NCBI GenBank assembly: GCA_965221375.1
Contig: OZ244883.1
Coordinates: forward strand, 1,116,001-1,180,000
Source: Poriferisulfidus sp965221375
Lineage (GTDB): Bacteria > Pseudomonadota > Gammaproteobacteria > Poriferisulfidales > Poriferisulfidaceae
Direction of reading: 5' to 3'
Length of the DNA stretch: 64,000 nt
Below are positions 1-8,683 of the stretch, in pieces. The stretch's first letter is position 1. Each line of letters opens with the position of its first letter. Below the pieces are notes generated by a model, which saw only the letters and a program-made list of their open reading frames with translations, ran no database searches and was not told the origin of the DNA. The position numbers and the translations under genes were made by a program.

Positions 1-260
1 GCATGGGCATCCTGCCATTGCAGTTTTCAGAAGGTGAGAGCGCGGAATCTTTGGGACTCAGCGGCAAAGAGCACTTCGACATCACCGGGCTTTCCGACGC
101 TCAGGAAATGCCCAAGCAATTGACTGTGACCGCCCGCTCCGGAAATGGCAGCGAAGACAAATCATTTTCGGTCGTCGTGCGCATTGATACGCCGCAGGAA
201 GTGGAGTACTACCGCCACGGCGGCATTCTGCACTACGTGCTCCGGCAGCTGGCTGCCTGA
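1..260 (+). CDS. acnA: Aconitate hydratase A, C-terminal end (partial)
   Basis: The gene begins before the window; only about the last 85 residues are present. The visible segment contains GILPLQF, the SAESLGLSG stretch and the terminal GGILHYVLRQL, which are characteristic of the swivelling C-terminal domain of AcnA-type aconitases. The enzyme interconverts citrate and isocitrate with a 4Fe-4S cluster in the cytoplasm; the cluster cysteines and active site lie upstream and cannot be checked here. The stop is only 5 bases from the end of the convergent fumC, so two TCA-cycle genes face each other with no room for a separate terminator. Identification is firm from the family signature despite truncation. 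Confidence 0.9.
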   Translation, partial: MGILPLQFSEGESAESLGLSGKEHFDITGLSDAQEMPKQLTVTARSGNGSEDKSFSVVVRIDTPQEVEYYRHGGILHYVLRQLAA

Positions 261-265
261 GCGAA

Positions 266-1636
266 TTATTCGCGGATGCCGCCCTGCGTCAGCGCAACGG
301 CATCCAGTAAGCGGCGTAAATCATCTTCCGATAAATCCGTCTGCTCGCGTGCGACATCCAGCACCGGGCGCATTTCCGCATACGCCTGCTTCGCGATCGC
401 CGCACCTTTCTCATAGCCGATCACCGTATTGAGCGCCGTCACCAAAATCGGATTGCGCTCCAAAGGCTGCTGTAAAGCCATTTCATTGACGGTAAAACCG
501 GCAATCGCCCGGTCCGCCAGAATGCGTGAAGCATTACCCAATATCTCAATGCTTTGTAAAAGGTTATAGGCAATCACCGGCAGCATGACATTGAGCTGAA
601 AATTCCCGGATTGACCCGCCACCGTAATGGTGGCGTCATTGCCGATCACTTGTGCTGCCGCCATCGCCACAGATTCCGGAACCACCGGGTTGACCTTCCC
701 CGGCATGATGCTGCTACCGGGCTGTAATGCCGGTAAGCATATTTCGCCCAGCCCTGCCAAAGGCCCGGAATTCATCCAACGCAGATCGTTGGCGATTTTC
801 ATCAGACTCACCGCAACCGTTTTCAGTTGCCCGCTCATCTCGACTGCCGCGTCTTGAGCCGCCAGACCTTCGAATTTGTCCGGTTTTGAGGAAAACCGAA
901 CCCCGGTGTTTTCTTGGAGAACTGCAACAAAGGTCGCGGCGAATTCTTCCGGGGCATTAATTCCACTGCCGACCGCCGTGCCTCCCTGTGCCAGCTCATG
1001 CAGGCGTGTCAAAGCATTTTCCACGCGGTCGATGCCGTAGCCGATTTGATGCTTCCAGGCATGCACTTCCTGTGACATGCGAACCGGCATCGCATCCATC
1101 AGATGCGTGCGGCCCGTCTTGACATATTTCTCCAACTCCTCCGCCTTGGTCTGCAGGGTCTGTTGGAGGTGGGCCAAAGCCGGCAGCATCTGCTTGTCAA
1201 TCAAAATACAGGCGCTCACGTGGATGGCCGTCGGAATCACGTCATTTGAACTCTGACTCATATTCACGTGATCGTTCGGATGTATTCCAGTTCCCGCCAA
1301 TTGGGCAATCACTTCATTCACATTCATATTCGTGCTGGTGCCGGAACCGGTTTGAAACACATCCACCGGAAAGTGCTCATCATGCAGTCCGTCCGCTACT
1401 TCTTGCGCGGTCTTTGCAATAGCCGCCGCCTGTTTATGGGACAGGAGATCCAATTTCTCGTTCGCCTGCGCGCAGGCGCGTTTTACTTCACCCAAGCCAC
1501 GCAGGAAACTGCGGGGCATCCGTAATCCGCTCACCGGGAAATTTTCGACAGCGCGCTGGGTCTGCGCACCATAAAGCGCATCTTGGGGCACTTCCACTTC
1601 GCCCATGCTGTCCTTTTCAATTCGAGACGCGGCCAT
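266..1636 (-). CDS. fumC: Fumarate hydratase class II
   Basis: Class II (iron-free, heat-stable) fumarase that hydrates fumarate to malate in the TCA cycle. The protein is about 456 residues, normal for FumC. Visible signatures are EKDSMG and GAQTQRAVENF at the N terminus, TGSGTSTNMN near residue 96, TGRTHLMDAMP, and the superfamily signature GSSIMPGKVNP near residue 307. An in-frame TTG lies 15 bases upstream (1651), but the ATG at 1636 is preferred because its N terminus matches the family and AGGA lies just upstream. The gene is divergent from purB, with about 70 bases between starts, and convergent with acnA. Nothing abnormal is seen in the catalytic motifs. Confidence 0.95.
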   Translation of the reverse strand: MAASRIEKDSMGEVEVPQDALYGAQTQRAVENFPVSGLRMPRSFLRGLGEVKRACAQANEKLDLLSHKQAAAIAKTAQEVADGLHDEHFPVDVFQTGSGTSTNMNVNEVIAQLAGTGIHPNDHVNMSQSSNDVIPTAIHVSACILIDKQMLPALAHLQQTLQTKAEELEKYVKTGRTHLMDAMPVRMSQEVHAWKHQIGYGIDRVENALTRLHELAQGGTAVGSGINAPEEFAATFVAVLQENTGVRFSSKPDKFEGLAAQDAAVEMSGQLKTVAVSLMKIANDLRWMNSGPLAGLGEICLPALQPGSSIMPGKVNPVVPESVAMAAAQVIGNDATITVAGQSGNFQLNVMLPVIAYNLLQSIEILGNASRILADRAIAGFTVNEMALQQPLERNPILVTALNTVIGYEKGAAIAKQAYAEMRPVLDVAREQTDLSEDDLRRLLDAVALTQGGIRE

Positions 1637-1707
1637 AGTCCTGACACTCAAAGTTGTATGTGCGGAAAGTATAATAAACCTTTATTGCCGAAACCGCCTT
1701 ACTTTTG

Positions 1708-3078
1708 TTGGAACTCTCACCGTTGACCGCCCTGTCGCCAGTGGATGGGCGCTATTTCCAAAACAGCGGAAACCAACTCCGCCAACTCTTCTCCGAATTC
1801 GGATTAATCAAACACCGCCTGGAAATTGAGGTCGCATGGCTAATTTCTTTGTCTGATCACCCGAACATTTCTGAAGTCCCCGCGCTTGCCGAAACAGGCC
1901 GAGAAAAACTGCAGGCTTTAGTCGCGCAGTTTTCTGTGGAGCAGGCGCAAACAGTCAAAAATATCGAGAAAGACACCAACCACGATGTCAAGGCGCTGGA
2001 ATACTATCTGCGCCAGCACTTGGTTGAAGACCCCGAACTGGCTCCCCTGGAAGGTTTTATTCATTTCGCTTGTACCTCCTGGGATGTCAACCATCCCGCC
2101 TATGCGCTGATGCTCAACCGCGCGCGCAGCGAGGTGTTGCTGCCGGCACTGGAACAATTGACCCAGCAAATTCGTGACATGGCCCATGCCCACGCAGACC
2201 AGCCCACGCTGTCACGCACCCATGGGCAACCGGCATCTCCCACCACGTTGGGCAAAGAATTGGCCGTCACCGTTGCCCGTCTGCAGCGGCAACTGCAACA
2301 TCTACACGAAATGCAATTCCTGGCCAAGATGAGTGGCGCCACCGGTAACTACAACGCGCACCTGGCCGCCTATCCGGAAATAGACTGGCCAGCCCACGCC
2401 GCGCAGACCCTGCAGTCGTTGGGACTCGAAATGAATCCGTGGACCACACAAATCGAACCCTACGACCAGTTTGCGGAATTCTTTCATGCCCTGATTCGTA
2501 TCAACAATGTATTGACCGATTTTGCTCGTGACATTTGGCAATACATCTCCTTGGGTTATTTCCAGCAGAAGACCAAAGAAGGCGAAGTGGGCTCCTCCAC
2601 GATGCCCCACAAAGTCAACCCGATTGATTTTGAAAACGCGGAAGGCAATCTGGGATTGGCCAACGCCGAACTGAATTACTACGCAAGCAAACTGCCCATC
2701 TCACGCCTGCAACGGGACTTGAGTGACTCTACCGTGCTGCGCAACATGGGTACCACATTGGCCTCCAGTGTCAACGCCTATGGAGCGCTGTCGCGCGGCC
2801 TCAACAAGTTGGAAGTCGATGCGGCAGTGCTTGAGAAGGACTTGGCGGACTGTCCTGAAGTCTTGGCCGAGGCCATACAAACCGTAATGAAACGCTATGG
2901 CTTGCCGGATCCCTATGAACAATTAAAAACCTTCACGCGAGGCCAGCGCATCACTTTAGAAAGTCTCCACGAATTGATCGCCACATTAGAGTTGCCGGAT
3001 GATGTCAAGGAACGGCTCATGAAAATGGAAGCAAAAGATTACATCGGCCACGCCGCCGAGCTCGCACGTAAGATCTGA
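1708..3078 (+). CDS. purB: Adenylosuccinate lyase
   Basis: Fumarase/aspartase-superfamily lyase that acts twice in purine biosynthesis, releasing fumarate from SAICAR and from adenylosuccinate. The N terminus (ELSPLTALSPVDGRY) and length (456 residues) match E. coli-type PurB closely. SSTMPHKVNPIDFENAEG near residue 296 is the family signature. The start must be one of two adjacent TTG codons (1705 or 1708); no in-frame ATG precedes the conserved ELSPLT segment. TTG at 1708 gives the family-like start. No clear Shine-Dalgarno sequence is visible. The gene is divergent from fumC and convergent with thrC. Both fumC and purB yield or use fumarate, but the shared promoter region may be coincidence. 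Confidence 0.95.
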   Translation: MELSPLTALSPVDGRYFQNSGNQLRQLFSEFGLIKHRLEIEVAWLISLSDHPNISEVPALAETGREKLQALVAQFSVEQAQTVKNIEKDTNHDVKALEYYLRQHLVEDPELAPLEGFIHFACTSWDVNHPAYALMLNRARSEVLLPALEQLTQQIRDMAHAHADQPTLSRTHGQPASPTTLGKELAVTVARLQRQLQHLHEMQFLAKMSGATGNYNAHLAAYPEIDWPAHAAQTLQSLGLEMNPWTTQIEPYDQFAEFFHALIRINNVLTDFARDIWQYISLGYFQQKTKEGEVGSSTMPHKVNPIDFENAEGNLGLANAELNYYASKLPISRLQRDLSDSTVLRNMGTTLASSVNAYGALSRGLNKLEVDAAVLEKDLADCPEVLAEAIQTVMKRYGLPDPYEQLKTFTRGQRITLESLHELIATLELPDDVKERLMKMEAKDYIGHAAELARKI

Positions 3079-3083
3079 AAGCA

Positions 3084-3100
3084 CGCCCACGGCCTGGGCG
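3084..3100. terminator. Weak hairpin between purB and thrC
   Basis: A 6-bp GC-rich inverted repeat (CGCCCA, 5-base loop, TGGGCG) lies between two convergent stops. It is followed by CAAAAATAT on the plus strand, and on the minus strand a short TTTTTG run precedes the stem rather than following it. It could be a weak or Rho-assisted terminator for the convergent pair. Confidence 0.35.
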
Positions 3101-3116
3101 CAAAAATATATGGCCC

Positions 3117-4241
3117 TTAGGCCTGCATTTTTCCTCCAATCACTTCCTCTATATTCGCAAGTGTCGGCTCGACACTGAGCAATTCAACGCCCTCCACCAC
3201 ACTGGGGTCCTTCAGACCATGCCCCGTCAAAGTGCACACCACGGTACTGCCATCTTCAATCTTTCCACTTTTAATATCACGCATCGCACCGGCCACTGAC
3301 GTGGCGGAAGCCGGTTCGCAAAAAATACCCTCCCGACTCGCCAATTGGCTTTGCATGTCCAAGATTTCTTCATCGGTGCATTCATCAAACCAGCCTTCGG
3401 ATTCGCGACTGGCCGCCCACGCATAATCCCAACTTTGAGGATGCCCGATGCGAATCGCCGTCGCACGTGTTTCCGGTTTATCCACCCAAGTCCCGCGCAA
3501 AAACGGTGCACTGCCAGCCGCCTGGTAACCCAACATGCGCGGACGTGAATCGGTTTTCTGAAAAGGCGTGAACTCACAGACGTCCTGGCAAAACATGCAG
3601 GCTTCCGTCGCTGGGTCCCGTTGCCCAACCAGTTCACAATAGCCAATCCAATGCGCCGTAATATTCCCGGCATTACCCACCGGCAGGCAGTGATAATCCG
3701 GAGCCGCACCCAAAGCGTCTGCAATCTCAAACGATGCGGTTTTTTGACCTTGCAGCCGATACGGATTAATCGAATTGACAATCGTCACCGGCATAGATTC
3801 GGAAACCTCGCGCACCAGGCGCATGCCATCGTCAAAGTTTCCTTTAATTTGCAAAATGGTGGCACCGTGCATGATTGCCTGAGCAATCTTCCCCAACGCC
3901 ACATTCCCTTCCGGAATGAGCACGAAACATTCCATGCCCGCCCGAGCCGCGTAAGCGGCTGCGGACGCGGAAGTATTTCCGGTCGAAGCACAGATAATCG
4001 CTTTGCTGCCTTCCTCGTAGGCCCGTGTCACCGCGACCGTCATGCCCCGGTCCTTAAAAGAACCGGTGGGATTCAATCCCTCGAATTTGGCAAACACCTT
4101 GCAGGTCGTGCCCCACAGGCGCGGCAGGTTCTTCAACTCGATTAGAGGGGTGTCCCCTTCACACAAAGTCACCGCCGGGGTGTCTTCGCGAATCGGCAAT
4201 ACGGCCCGATAACGGTCAATCAGTCCGGTGTAATGAGCCAT
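3117..4241 (-). CDS. thrC: Threonine synthase
   Basis: PLP enzyme converting O-phosphohomoserine to threonine. The 374-residue protein is the short threonine synthase form of many proteobacteria and Gram-positives, not the longer E. coli type. The PLP lysine is in GLNPTGSFKDRGM (Lys63), and the phosphate-binding loop is ASTGNTSASAA near residue 85. A cysteine-containing stretch (CMFCQDVCEF) is near residue 215; I assign it no role. The gene follows hom by 12 bases, so alaC-hom-thrC is a minus-strand operon covering the last steps of threonine synthesis plus an aminotransferase. The third gene of the classical thrABC set (homoserine kinase) is not adjacent. Confidence 0.94.
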   Translation of the reverse strand: MAHYTGLIDRYRAVLPIREDTPAVTLCEGDTPLIELKNLPRLWGTTCKVFAKFEGLNPTGSFKDRGMTVAVTRAYEEGSKAIICASTGNTSASAAAYAARAGMECFVLIPEGNVALGKIAQAIMHGATILQIKGNFDDGMRLVREVSESMPVTIVNSINPYRLQGQKTASFEIADALGAAPDYHCLPVGNAGNITAHWIGYCELVGQRDPATEACMFCQDVCEFTPFQKTDSRPRMLGYQAAGSAPFLRGTWVDKPETRATAIRIGHPQSWDYAWAASRESEGWFDECTDEEILDMQSQLASREGIFCEPASATSVAGAMRDIKSGKIEDGSTVVCTLTGHGLKDPSVVEGVELLSVEPTLANIEEVIGGKMQA

Positions 4242-4253
4242 GCCACTTGCTTG

Positions 4254-5576
4254 TCAGCGCAACGTTTCGATACGAATTCTCTGCACTTGAGAAACCACAT
4301 CATCCAATTCCTCAATCCGCGCAATCGCCTTGTTGATGCGCTCTTCCGGCACCTTATGCGTCAGGAAAATGACCGGGACGCCCTGCTGAGTTTCCCCATT
4401 TTCGGGCTCCTGTTGGCGAATCGCTTCGATGCTGATCTCCAGGTCGCCCAAAATATGAGTCACCGCAGCCAACACGCCCGGGCGGTCCATTGCCAACAGT
4501 TTTAAGTAACAAGGCGTGTCGACTTGCCCCATTGGCACAACCGGCAAGTCATCCAGCGCATGAGGCTGGTAGGCCAAGTGAGGAACCCGATTCTCAGCGT
4601 CAGTGGTCAGAGTACGAACAACATCCACCAGGTCGGCGATCACCGCCGAAGCGGTAGGGTCTCCTCCGGCTCCCGCGCCGTAATACAGGTGGGCACCCGC
4701 GGCATCCGCTTTGACAACGACCGCATTCATCACCCCGTCGACGTTCGCGATCAGGCGCGAACGCGGAATCAAGGTTGGATGCACTCGTAACTCCACTCCG
4801 TCATCCACACGTTTGGCGATCCCCAAGTGCTTGATCCGGTAACCCAGGTCTCGGGCATCTGCAATGTTCTCGGTGGTGATGGCTTCGATTCCTTCCACAT
4901 AGACGCGCTCGAAAGATAACGGAAACCCAAAAGCGATGGATGCCAGGATGGTCAGTTTATGCGCGGCATCCGTACCGTTGACATCGAACGCCGGGTCCGC
5001 CTCCGCATATCCCAACCGCTGCGCCTCCCGCAGAATCTCGTCATAAGAGCTTCCCTGGCGTTCCATGGCCGTCAGCATGTAGTTGCAGGTGCCATTGATG
5101 ATTCCCGCAACCCACTCAATGCGATTGCCGCTCAAACTCTCACGAATGTTTTTGATGATGGGGATACTGCCGGCAACCGCCGCTTCAAAAGCCACATTGA
5201 TCCCTTGCTGCTCGGCGCACGCAAAGATTTCGCTTCCATGCAGAGCAATCAAATGCTTGTTCGCCGTAATGACCGGCTTGTTGTTCTCAATCGCGCGAAG
5301 CACCAGCTCCCGCGCCGGCTCCACGCCTCCAATCAATTCGATGACCACATCAATTTCAGGATCATTCACAATCTCCCAGGGATCCTGAGTCAACCGAACC
5401 TCTGTCAGATCACAGTCGCGCTGCTGCTGCAGGTCACGCGCACAGGCTGCCGTAATGCGCAGATGCCGACCGGCGCGCCGCTCGATTTCCTCCTGATTGC
5501 GGGTCAACGCACGAATGACGCCGCTGCCGACGCATCCCAGGCCAAGAAGTCCCACCCGCATCATGTTCGCTGTCAT
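4254..5576 (-). CDS. hom: Homoserine dehydrogenase
   Basis: NAD(P)-dependent reduction of aspartate semialdehyde to homoserine, the branch point to threonine and methionine. The monofunctional form (440 residues) has an N-terminal Rossmann motif GLLGLGCVGSG (residues 9-19), ITANKHLIA in the coenzyme/substrate region, GIINGTCNY and an ADPAFDVNG substrate-binding segment. A C-terminal ACT domain (about 355-435, CYLKLLAMDRPGVLAAVTHIL) suggests feedback control by an amino acid, normally threonine. It is not fused to an aspartokinase. Its ATG overlaps the alaC stop by one base (TAATG), indicating translational coupling. Confidence 0.95.
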   Translation of the reverse strand: MTANMMRVGLLGLGCVGSGVIRALTRNQEEIERRAGRHLRITAACARDLQQQRDCDLTEVRLTQDPWEIVNDPEIDVVIELIGGVEPARELVLRAIENNKPVITANKHLIALHGSEIFACAEQQGINVAFEAAVAGSIPIIKNIRESLSGNRIEWVAGIINGTCNYMLTAMERQGSSYDEILREAQRLGYAEADPAFDVNGTDAAHKLTILASIAFGFPLSFERVYVEGIEAITTENIADARDLGYRIKHLGIAKRVDDGVELRVHPTLIPRSRLIANVDGVMNAVVVKADAAGAHLYYGAGAGGDPTASAVIADLVDVVRTLTTDAENRVPHLAYQPHALDDLPVVPMGQVDTPCYLKLLAMDRPGVLAAVTHILGDLEISIEAIRQQEPENGETQQGVPVIFLTHKVPEERINKAIARIEELDDVVSQVQRIRIETLR

Positions 5577-6757
5577 TATGCGTTCCTCAGCATGGCTTTG
5601 ATATTGCGCAATGCCTGTCGCGTACGTTGCGTGTTTTCAATCAAACTGAAACGCACGTGTCCGTTACCATTTTGGCCGAAGCCGACCCCCGGAGACACCG
5701 CAACGTGTGCATGCTTGAGCAGGCGCTTGCTGAATTCCAAGGATCCCAAATCAGCGAATTCCGGCGGAATGGGTGCCCATACAAACATCGTAGCGCGAGG
5801 CTTCTCAACTTGCCAACCCATGGCGTTGAGCCCCTCGCACAAGACATCGCGCCGTCGCTGGTACATCTGGCGGATTTCCTGCACACAATCCTGCGGACCT
5901 TCGAGCGCGGCGATGGCGGCCACTTGAATCGGGGTGAAAAGACCATAGTCAACATAAGATTTAATGCGGGCCAACGCACTCACCAGTCGAGTATTCCCGC
6001 ACATAAAGCCGACCCGCCAACCCGGCATGTTATAGGACTTGGACAAGGTGTAGAACTCCACCGCAACTTTTTTCGCATCCTTCACCTGCAAAATGGAAGG
6101 CACCTCGTAGTCATCGAACGTCAGCTCCCCATATGCAATATCCTGAACCACCCACATTTTATGTTCCCGCGCAATGTCGACAACCGCTCGATAAAAATCC
6201 AGCCCCACGCAATGTCCCGTCGGATTGCACGGGAAATTAAGCAGTAACATTCTCGGACGCGGCCAGCAGTTTTCAATGGTCTTCTGCAACGATTCCAGAA
6301 ACTGCTCCTCATCCTCATCAATAGGCACGTAATTGAGTTCGGCGCCGGCGATTACACAACTGTAGGGGTGGATGGGGTACGCGGGATTCGGCACCACCGC
6401 CGTATCGCCCGGCGACAACACCGCCTGCGCCAAGTGCGCCAATCCTTCCTTGGAGCCAATCGTCACAATCGCTTCGCGTTCCGGGTCAATCTCAACATCG
6501 AATTTGCGTCGGTACCAGTTCGCCACCGCCGAACGCAACCGCGGAATGCCCCGCGAACTGGAATAGCGGTGCGTGTCGCCCCGTGCAACCGTTTCACAGA
6601 GCTTGTCAACAATATGCTGCGGCGTGGGCTGATCCGGATTGCCCATGCCAAAATCAATGACATCTTCGCCTCGTTGGCGGGCTTGAGTTCTTAAGTCGCT
6701 GACTATGCTGAATACATAGGGAGGCAAGCGCGAGATGCGCTGAAATTCTTCAGTCAC
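5576..6757 (-). CDS. alaC: Class I aminotransferase, AlaC-type (alanine transaminase)
   Basis: Fold-type I PLP aminotransferase of 393 residues. Seen: DFGMGNPDQPTP at the N terminus, NFPCNPTG (PLP phosphate region), QDIAYGELTFDD, the PLP lysine in TLSKSYNMPGWRVGF (Lys240) and a C-terminal HVRFSLIEN arginine. The overall pattern and the RLPPYVFSIVSDL start resemble AlaC/YfdZ, which makes alanine from pyruvate and glutamate. It is the first gene of an operon with hom and thrC and overlaps hom by one base. A broader specificity (other branched or hydroxy amino acids) cannot be excluded. Its start lies about 85 bases from the divergent Mth938-like gene. Confidence 0.85.
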   Translation of the reverse strand: MTEEFQRISRLPPYVFSIVSDLRTQARQRGEDVIDFGMGNPDQPTPQHIVDKLCETVARGDTHRYSSSRGIPRLRSAVANWYRRKFDVEIDPEREAIVTIGSKEGLAHLAQAVLSPGDTAVVPNPAYPIHPYSCVIAGAELNYVPIDEDEEQFLESLQKTIENCWPRPRMLLLNFPCNPTGHCVGLDFYRAVVDIAREHKMWVVQDIAYGELTFDDYEVPSILQVKDAKKVAVEFYTLSKSYNMPGWRVGFMCGNTRLVSALARIKSYVDYGLFTPIQVAAIAALEGPQDCVQEIRQMYQRRRDVLCEGLNAMGWQVEKPRATMFVWAPIPPEFADLGSLEFSKRLLKHAHVAVSPGVGFGQNGNGHVRFSLIENTQRTRQALRNIKAMLRNA

Positions 6758-6843
6758 GGAGCCAAGCAGTCCAAAATTTTGCTAAGTACAATGGGAGAAA
6801 GGCGGCAAACACCTTATTTAACTGCCATTATAGTCAAATCACC

Positions 6844-7218
6844 ATGCGTTTCGCAGAAGATCGCGCCCCGGCAGATTTTGTGATTCAGTCCTGCTCTTCG
6901 GACGGACTCATCATCAATGATCAACGCCATACGGAAAGCGTGTTGCTTCTGCCCGCCCAGCCCTTGCAGGTCTGGCCGGCCCAGGCGGACACGCTGTTGA
7001 CTCTGCAGCACTTTTCATCCGTTCTTGCCTGCCAGCCTGAATTGCTCCTTCTCGGCACCGGCCCTACCCTGAAATTGCCGGACCCGGAAATTTATGGAAC
7101 CCTGCTGGAGCAAAAAATCGGTTTGGAGGCCATGACCACCGCCGCCGCCTGCCGCACCTACAACCTGCTCGCCCAAGATGGCCGAAAAGTCGCCGCCGGC
7201 CTCATCTTGCCGGCCTGA
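6844..7218 (+). CDS. Mth938-like domain protein (DUF498)
   Basis: A small protein of 124 residues belonging to the Mth938/NDUFAF3-like family (COG3737). Family features seen are the short beta-rich N terminus, the central LLLGTGPTLKLP segment (the family's hydrophobic-LGTG motif) and a C-terminal GLEAMTTAAACRTYNLLAQDGRKVAAGLI helix-strand region. The bacterial role is not established; the mitochondrial relative NDUFAF3 helps assemble complex I. The gene is single, divergent from alaC and convergent with nlpD. It occupies the place downstream of nlpD where rpoS is found in many gammaproteobacteria. Confidence 0.85.
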   Translation: MRFAEDRAPADFVIQSCSSDGLIINDQRHTESVLLLPAQPLQVWPAQADTLLTLQHFSSVLACQPELLLLGTGPTLKLPDPEIYGTLLEQKIGLEAMTTAAACRTYNLLAQDGRKVAAGLILPA

Positions 7219-7240
7219 CCCAGACCGCATTTTGCGCTGA

Positions 7241-7999
7241 TCAGCGCTTAGGCAGGTATTTCAAAGGATTGACCGGCGTTCCTTTACGCCGCATCTCAAA
7301 ATGCAACTGCGGCCGATCCGCGCCTGTCTTGCCCATATAGGCAATGGTTTGTCCTGCTCGGATTTGTTCACCCTCGGCCACCAATAGACGATCATTGTGG
7401 GCATATGCAGTTAAGAATTCATTGGCATGCTGCACGATGACCAGACGCCCGTACCCAATCAGCCCTTCACCGCTGTAGACCACCGTCCCTCCTGCGGAAG
7501 CCACGATCTTTTGATTCATTTTCCCGGAAATAAGAATGCCCTGCTTGCCGGATGATTTGGGTGAAAATTTTCGAATCACCTTGCCTTGGGTCGGCCAAAG
7601 CCAAGTGATTTTTCCGGAAGAAGATCCCCCGCTCGATGCATAGGCAGGTTGCTTGGGCTTTTGGCTCTTGGGCTTTTGTGGCTTGCTGGCAACATTCCAT
7701 GTTTTCGCCGGAATTGTCAACTTCTGTCCGGCTTTTAATTTGTCAGGTTGCTTGATTTTGTTATAACTCGCAATGCGGTGCCAGTCCGTTTTAAAACATT
7801 GCGCAATCTCACTGAGGGTATCGCCTTGGCGAACAACGTAGGCAATAGGTTTATTCCCAACCGGGCGACACGTCACAGCAGAAGGCTCCAGCATGTCTTC
7901 AATAAAATTTCGAGTGTCGGACCAAAGTGAACATCCGGAAGTGCTGGCGAGCAGCATCACTAGGAATAGGTTCCGGAAAACTCTTGAAATCACTGCCAT
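7241..7999 (-). CDS. nlpD: NlpD-like lipoprotein with LysM and degenerate LytM domain
   Basis: Murein-hydrolase activator, 252 residues. A signal peptide ends in LASTSGC (Cys23), consistent with lipidation. One LysM peptidoglycan-binding domain (about 53-98, YVVRQGDTLSEIAQCF to GQKLTIPA) is followed by a low-complexity K/P/S linker and a C-terminal M23/LytM domain (about 140-250, ending VNPLKYLPKR, nearly the NlpD terminus). The zinc ligands of active M23 peptidases are missing: the HxxxD site is replaced (GILISG) and HxH is QLHFEM. It should therefore activate an amidase such as AmiC rather than cut murein. It overlaps yqaA by 10 bases. No rpoS follows. Confidence 0.92.
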   Translation of the reverse strand: MAVISRVFRNLFLVMLLASTSGCSLWSDTRNFIEDMLEPSAVTCRPVGNKPIAYVVRQGDTLSEIAQCFKTDWHRIASYNKIKQPDKLKAGQKLTIPAKTWNVASKPQKPKSQKPKQPAYASSGGSSSGKITWLWPTQGKVIRKFSPKSSGKQGILISGKMNQKIVASAGGTVVYSGEGLIGYGRLVIVQHANEFLTAYAHNDRLLVAEGEQIRAGQTIAYMGKTGADRPQLHFEMRRKGTPVNPLKYLPKR

Positions 8000-8559
8000 T
8001 CATGCAGCAGGATGACTGCAACCAGCAACCCGGCCAACAACCAACCAATCCACTCGATGTGACGCCGTAGCCAAGGCTCAAAGCGCCCGCCCACCCAACG
8101 CAACAATCCCGCAACCAGAAAATAGCGGGCACCACGCCCGACGATGGAAGCAATGACAAACAGCGGGAGCGACAACGACATGACGCCGGCGCTGATCGTA
8201 AACGCTTTATAAGGAATCGGCGTGAATGCCGCCACCAGCACAATCCAAACTCCCCATTCGATAAACATCTGCTGAGCCTGAACGAAATGACTGCCCGTCA
8301 GCCAAGGCTCCAACCATCCAAAAACCAACACCCCCAGAAAATAACCGACGACCCCACCGAGGACAGAGGTCACTGTCGCCAGCGCGGCATATTCAATCCA
8401 TCGCCTTGAGTGTGCCAGTACCATCGGCGCAAGCAGCACATCGGCAGGAATCGGAAAAAAAATAGCCTCGACAAAGCTGACCCCACCCAAAAACCAACGA
8501 GCGCGTTTATGTGCGGCCCAGCTAAGCGTTCGCTCATAAAGAGGATTGAATATGCGCAC
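7990..8559 (-). CDS. yqaA: YqaA-type inner-membrane protein (DedA/SNARE-associated family)
   Basis: A 189-residue integral membrane protein of the VTT/DedA superfamily, YqaA branch. It has about four to five hydrophobic segments, with the glycine-rich GGVVGYFLG stretch and the family-typical FTPIPYKAFTISAGV motif. This family is thought to act in lipid flipping or membrane homeostasis; a specific role for YqaA is unknown. It is co-directional with nlpD and overlaps its start. In many gammaproteobacteria the same gene sits between pcm and nlpD, which supports the assignment. Confidence 0.9.
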   Translation of the reverse strand: MRIFNPLYERTLSWAAHKRARWFLGGVSFVEAIFFPIPADVLLAPMVLAHSRRWIEYAALATVTSVLGGVVGYFLGVLVFGWLEPWLTGSHFVQAQQMFIEWGVWIVLVAAFTPIPYKAFTISAGVMSLSLPLFVIASIVGRGARYFLVAGLLRWVGGRFEPWLRRHIEWIGWLLAGLLVAVILLHEWQ

Positions 8560-8615
8560 TACAAACTAGTCTTTCCCCCGGAAATATGTAAGCAAAGCCA
8601 AGTGGTTTTGGTGAG

Positions 8616-8647
8616 GGTGGACTCGGCGGTGGAGCCGCCGAGCACCC
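8616..8647. repeat. GC-rich hairpin between repeat gene and yqaA
   Basis: A strong inverted repeat: CTCGGCGG and CCGCCGAG around a 5-base loop (perfect 8 bp), extended by GGGTG and CACCC with a two-base bulge. Neither strand has a following T-tract, so it is not a classical intrinsic terminator. It could protect or process the mRNA between the coiled-coil gene and yqaA. Confidence 0.5.
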
Positions 8648-8683
8648 AAATCTTCCAGATGATTGCCGAAATTAAGCCAAGTT

